From Brachionus koreanus (taxonomy: Eukaryota > Rotifera > Eurotatoria > Ploima > Brachionidae): a DNA stretch of 20,437 nt. A model generated the notes under the pieces. It was not told where the DNA came from, made no database searches, and saw only the letters and a list, made by a program, of their open reading frames with translations. A program made the translations under genes and the position numbers. Location of the stretch: positions 467,888 to 488,324 of the forward strand of contig PJRA01000443.1 in assembly GCA_016987375.1 (NCBI GenBank). The letters are read 5' to 3'. The stretch's first letter is position 1; every line of letters starts with the position of its first letter. This document shows positions 17,025-20,437 of the stretch, one piece after another.

Positions 17025-17049
17025 TGTCTTAAACTTATGAGAAGAACTG
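17025..17049 (-). repeat. Tc1 right outer terminal inverted repeat
   Basis: Reads CAGTTCTTCTCATAAGTT inward from 17049 and continues to TAAGACA; pairs with 15373-15397. Confidence 0.85.
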
Positions 17050-17575
17050 AACATAAATGTCCGTAGAGAAAAAAGTACATTTTTGTCAGAAAAATTTTAC
17101 AACATATATGTATTTTTTCTTTATTTGTATATTTATGTGTGTAGCACTCGTATTTTAACTTAATATACAAAAAAATTGTACCTCAATCGCTTACAGTGAA
17201 TATGTCGGATTGAGTGATGCTTTGAATGTGACAGTTTTAGACTACTGAACTACTGACTGGATACAATTTTGGTTCATTAGAAAATAATATTTTTAGTTCA
17301 TCTTAATTTTTAAATTAAATAATAAATAAAATTTTTACACATGTTTCATAAAAGATGATTTACACTCAAAGGCTGGATTGGTTTGGTTTTTTCGACTTTT
17401 TTTATTAGTTTAGCATATACCGTTGTTAACAATTCTTAGTGTGTGAATTTTTTTTTAAATTAAATTGAAATAAGAAATTATCCGAATTTAGAGATATTGT
17501 CAAAAAATTTTTTTTTTTTTTTTTTTGATACTGTGTTATTATAATGGAAATAAAAACGTTCAAAAATATAAATAT
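17050..17575. other. spacer right of the Tc1 element
   Basis: No gene recognised. A GC-richer patch at 17180-17275 contains a CTCAATC/GATTGAG stem and a tandem ACTACTGA; it does not fold as a tRNA or match a known small RNA by eye. A long T run lies near 17508-17526. Confidence 0.35.
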
Positions 17576-17581
17576 TTTATT
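17576..17581 (-). promoter_or_regulatory. poly(A) signal of the downstream GST gene
   Basis: AATAAA on the minus strand, about 25 nt past the stop codon at 17607. Confidence 0.5.
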
Positions 17582-17606
17582 GAAACTTGTTTTAAAAAAT
17601 TAGAGT

Positions 17607-18295
17607 TTAAAATTCTCTTTCTACCTTGGATTGCTGATAAGATTTAGTCTTGACATATTCAGATACAGCAGACTTTTGTTCGACATGATTCTTAATTTTG
17701 TAAATATGAGGAAATCTTTCAGTAAATTGAGGATCTGACGGAAAGTAATGCTTGGCCATTTCATAGACAAACAAATCAGCATAAGAGCACTTGTTAGCAA
17801 CACACCAATCGCCATTATTTGAGTACAATTTGATTAAATTTTCTATTGTGTCTGCAGCGCTTTCAACATCATTGTTCAAGTAGTCCTTTAAATTTATCTT
17901 TTTTGTGTCAATATCTTCAACATTGAACACATTTCTATAATAGGTATCTATCAAAAGCATGACTGTTTGAGCAATAGCATCAGCTTTGGCCTTGAAAATA
18001 ATTTAAAAAAGAGAAAATATTCGAACTATTAAAAAAATACTTGATCGATATGATTGTCACCGGCTAAATTGAACTCTTTAGATAGATATCGACAAATAAC
18101 AGATATCAGCGGTATTTTGTCCTCGTTTACTTGCAAATAGGGCATGAAGCCCAAACTAGTGTCTGAATCGGTGTAATTTTCAATAAAATTATCTTCATAT
18201 TTTACTCGGGCACAGTGAAATATCAAACGAGTTAGTTCGACTTTACCATGTTTGTTGAAATAATTTAGTACATACTTATTTTGAGTGCTAGTCAT
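17607..18295 (-). CDS. sigma-class glutathione S-transferase-like protein, divergent, two exons
   Basis: Exon 1 is 18295-18041 and exon 2 17990-17607, joined over a 50-nt intron in phase 0; 212 residues. Sigma GSTs are cytosolic dimers that conjugate glutathione or isomerise prostaglandin H2. The N-terminal thioredoxin-like domain keeps the catalytic Tyr (VLNYFN, Tyr12, equivalent to Tyr8 of HPGDS). Other glutathione contacts are changed: Arg14 is Lys, the Trp39/Lys43 segment is replaced and shortened (ENYTDSDTS), FGxLP reads LGFMP, and the Gln-Ser pair that holds the gamma-glutamyl group reads Ile-Ser (PLISVI). The all-helical domain runs from AKADAIAQTV and includes SYADLFVYE, the N-capping-box region. 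It may bind a different ligand or bind glutathione weakly. It lies 197 bp downstream of a paralogue. Confidence 0.85.
17991..18040 (-). other. 50-nt intron of the downstream GST gene
   Basis: GTATTTTTTT donor side and ATTTTCAAG acceptor on the minus strand; splicing joins NHIDQ to AKADAIAQT, restoring the conserved (E/Q)QAxVDAIV block of the helical domain. Confidence 0.85.
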
Positions 18296-18455
18296 GGTTT
18301 AATTATTTTTCTTTTCTCTTTAAAACTTGACTAATTTTTAAAGCGGTTATTTATACTAATTTTGAAAATATGTGGCAAAAATAACAAAAATTCCTTTCTA
18401 AATTTGAATAAGAATAGTTTTTCAAGGATAAAATCGAAAATGTTCTAAAAATAAT

Positions 18456-18461
18456 TTTATT
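18456..18461 (-). promoter_or_regulatory. poly(A) signal of the upstream GST gene
   Basis: AATAAA on the minus strand, 30 nt beyond the stop codon at 18492. Confidence 0.45.
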
Positions 18462-18491
18462 AATAGAATCTAATAATAATCAAAATGGGGT

Positions 18492-19154
18492 TTATGGACG
18501 ATTTTTGACACAATTGGCTACACTTGGATTGGCTTTTACATTCTCGTAAACTCTATTCAAAACTGGAAATGATTGCGAAAACTTTGGATGCTTGATTAAT
18601 AGTGAATAGACAGTATCAAAGATTGCTAGATCAGCCCATGTTAAAGAGTCTCCTACTGAATAACCATTAGAGCCGTATATTTCGATCAATTTCTCCACAT
18701 TTTTGGCTCCATTTTTTCCTTGTTTTTCAAGAAAATCTCTAAATGCTTCGTCCTAAATAAAAAGTTAAAATAAATTTCTGGAATTTTTAATTTAGTCTTT
18801 GTTTGAAACCTTCTCATCAGGATCTTCTATGCTAAACACAAAGCTATAAAAATAATTTACAGGTTCCATTATTGTTTCCACAACAGCATCTACTTGGGTT
18901 TGCTCTAAGCTATCTTTTCCGCTCAGACCGGTTTCACGAGCTACAAAACGAGCAATTGCCATTGATTGTGGCAGTTCAACTGAGCCAATTTTTAAATACG
19001 GCAATTGTCCTAATGGTGCTCGATTTTTTTGTGCCCACCACTGTTCAAAATCTATTCTATCATCGCTGTATTGCTTACCAGATACAGCAAAAATAAGTCT
19101 AATTATTTCACCACGTCCTCTTAAATTAAAATTCTTTAATTTATAACTAGACAT
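18492..19154 (-). CDS. sigma-class glutathione S-transferase-like protein lacking the catalytic tyrosine, two exons
   Basis: Exon 1 is 19154-18810 and exon 2 18752-18492 (57-nt intron, phase 0); 201 residues, typical of the class. The numbering aligns without gaps to HPGDS in the first domain: YKLKNFNLRGR (4-14) has Asn8 where the catalytic Tyr is expected, while Arg14, Trp39, Lys43 and the Gln63-Ser64 pair (PQSMAIARF) are intact. The codon is AAT, one substitution from TAT. The helical domain has EQTQVDAVVETI (84-95) and SLTWADLAIFD (N-capping box). Glutathione should still bind but normal thiolate activation should fail, so a ligand-binding, structural or altered catalytic role is possible. 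The gene precedes a tandem paralogue on the same strand and is divergent from the 19477 gene. Confidence 0.9.
18753..18809 (-). other. 57-nt intron of the upstream GST gene
   Basis: GTTTCA donor and TTTATTTAG acceptor on the minus strand; joins EDPDEK to DEAFRDFLEK in the helical domain. Its position is not shared with the intron of the neighbouring paralogue. Confidence 0.85.
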
Positions 19155-19476
19155 TTTAATTATAACTTCATCTTTAAATTTAAATTAGTTTTTATTTTAT
19201 AATATCATGCAGCTTATCTTTTCTTATCACATGATTATTTTTTTCACGAAGCTTTATTAATCATTCATGCAAATATTTTATTATGGAAAAATAAGTCTTA
19301 TCTGTTGCTATGTTTATAAGCCTAATAGTAATTACTACAATAAACCTGGTTGCTTAGGTGGTAAAAAGTAATTGAAATATGAGGTCTATCTTATCTAAAC
19401 TTGTTAATGTATAAATAAACTTTACATAAGAATTTCAAAAAAGTATTTAAAATAATTTAAATAATTTTTTATTAAA
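19155..19476. promoter_or_regulatory. divergent intergenic region, GST / small acidic protein
   Basis: A 322-bp region separating two genes that point away from each other, so it should hold both promoters. No specific element was recognised; a short GC-richer stretch lies near 19340-19370. Confidence 0.35.
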
Positions 19477-19722
19477 ATGGGTTGTAATTCTTCAAAAGCA
19501 GAGAATGTCGCTGAACCGAGTCAAGCACCGCAAGAACGAAGTATCGAGCCTGTTGTCAATGCGAATTCGCAAGTTTCAATCAAAAAAAGCCAAGTTAGTT
19601 TAACTGAACCCAATCAAGAATCAAATACAAATGAGGAAGAAAATGACAATCAAGATAACTCAGTTAACGAAGCAGCTGCTGATCCAAAAGAAACTCAACA
19701 AAATGAAACAAATGAAAATTAG
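19477..19722 (+). CDS. small acidic, disordered protein with a myristoylation-type N-terminus
   Basis: An intact 81-residue frame with ATGG start context (AAAATGG). It begins MGCNSSKA: Gly2 with Ser at position 6 and Lys at 7 fits the N-myristoyltransferase consensus, and Cys3 is a likely palmitoylation site, so membrane anchoring is expected. The remainder is low in hydrophobic residues, rich in Glu, Asn, Gln and Ser, and predicted disordered by eye, with a repeated QVS(I/L) motif (SQVSIKKSQVSL, 31-42). No domain recognised. A single exon followed by AATAAA at 19766-19771 supports a complete gene. The biased composition means homology searches may be weak; the N-terminus is the informative part. 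Confidence 0.65.
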   Translation: MGCNSSKAENVAEPSQAPQERSIEPVVNANSQVSIKKSQVSLTEPNQESNTNEEENDNQDNSVNEAAADPKETQQNETNEN

Positions 19723-19765
19723 AAAAAAAATAATTTTAGAACTAGTTTTGTAATGAAAACTCTTT

Positions 19766-19771
19766 AATAAA
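19766..19771 (+). promoter_or_regulatory. poly(A) signal of the small acidic protein gene
   Basis: AATAAA 44 nt after the stop codon at 19722. Confidence 0.5.
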
Positions 19772-20437
19772 ATTTATTTTTTTTTTTAGAAATTTTGCAT
19801 ACAAAAAAATTTTCAAATAAAAATAATTAATAAAGCATATTCATATTTTTAATTAAAAATATTCTTTCAATCAAACAAGGTAGTTTTACTTTTGCTTTAT
19901 CTATATTTTTACACCACATGCAAAATATAATTTTTAGTCGTCTTATAGACTCAGCAATCCAAAATGTAAATACATTATTTAAATATATTTTCCTGTGTTT
20001 TCATGGCAAAGTAAAATTTTTGATCAAATCTCATTTTTCAAAAATGATCAAACATTCTTAGAAATTCAAACACTCAAAAGTTTATTTGTGTATTCTTAAT
20101 TAAATTTCAATCCTTTTACAAAAGTCTAAAATAAAGCTGTGAAATGTTACAAAAATTCAAAAATCTGCGATAAAATATATTTGCACATTTGTAATGTATT
20201 TGGGAATTAACAGAAAGACTATTTATTACTATTACTTTATTAAATAAGATAAAAGATAATGCATAAAAATAATACTTAAAGTTGAGTTGCTTAAATATTC
20301 TAGTACGTGACCAGATTTCTAAAAAGAATAAAGACGCAACTACAGATTGTCAAATAAGGTAAAATGAATTTTAATTGGTTCTACTTGATTAATTATTTAT
20401 TTATTTATTTAAAGTTTAAGTCCCATGGACAAACTGA
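19772..20437. other. AT-rich end of window
   Basis: No gene recognised. A short (ATTT)n microsatellite lies at about 20393-20411. Confidence 0.4.

Larger units (their letters stand above)
15373..17049 (+). mobile_element. Tc1-like DNA transposon, nearly intact, 1677 bp
   Basis: The terminal inverted repeats are 15373-15397 and 17025-17049, matching at 23 of 25 positions and beginning CAGTTCT. A second inverted pair of 20 identical bases, TGTCCAATAAATATAAGACA, lies inside at 15593-15612 and 16807-16826 (inverted). Outer and inner units share the core TAAGACA plus a following T tract, which is the IR/DR arrangement in which transposase binds two sites per end. A TA precedes the left end; the right flank reads AA, so the TA target duplication is imperfect. 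The element carries one transposase gene and is about the usual Tc1 length. Confidence 0.85.

Noticed and set aside
1..20437. tRNA, rRNA, CRISPR, bacterial operon or viral genes
   Set aside because: Looked for and not seen; all supported genes are eukaryotic and the repeats are transposon derived.

Overview
The window looks like nuclear DNA of an AT-rich invertebrate animal. Evidence: genes with short GT-AG introns (50, 57 and 112 nt), AATAAA poly(A) signals, very AT-rich spacers, and metazoan genes for dynactin Arp10/ACTR10, mitochondrial lipoyl synthase and sigma-class glutathione transferases. Relics of Tc1, mariner and LINE elements lie between them. A monogonont rotifer such as Brachionus is my best guess, but that is inference; no rRNA, mitochondrial gene or spliced-leader gene is present to settle it.

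Layout: 0.4-1.65 kb, two minus-strand paralogous genes for small single-pass membrane proteins. 2.4-3.7 kb, relics of a mariner transposase and a 5'-truncated LINE. 4.3-5.0 kb, a minus-strand gene for an unrecognised two-pass membrane protein with a CRE-like site upstream. 6.8-8.0 kb, ACTR10. 8.9-10.6 kb, LINE reverse transcriptase pieces around a foldback, MITE-like element flanked by a 10-bp direct repeat. 10.9-12.5 kb, lipoyl synthase and a small BTB/KCTD-type gene, divergent with only 55 bp between their start codons. 13.0-15.4 kb, an orphan C2H2 zinc-finger exon, a mariner relic, a second copy of the MITE-like repeat, a LINE relic and another orphan exon. 15.4-17.05 kb, an almost intact Tc1-like transposon with IR/DR ends and a one-base frameshift next to its start. 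17.6-19.2 kb, two tandem minus-strand sigma-class GST genes. 19.5 kb, a small acidic protein with a myristoylation-type N-terminus.

The genes do not form one pathway. The most notable biology is the GST pair, in which one copy has lost the catalytic tyrosine and the other has lost parts of the glutathione site; the tandem membrane-protein family with conserved FIGVW, DL-x-x-FKP and SG-x-D-x-S motifs; and the layered transposon content. Several gene models were built by eye from spliced reading frames and are marked as such. No genuinely new defence or mobile system was convincingly seen.
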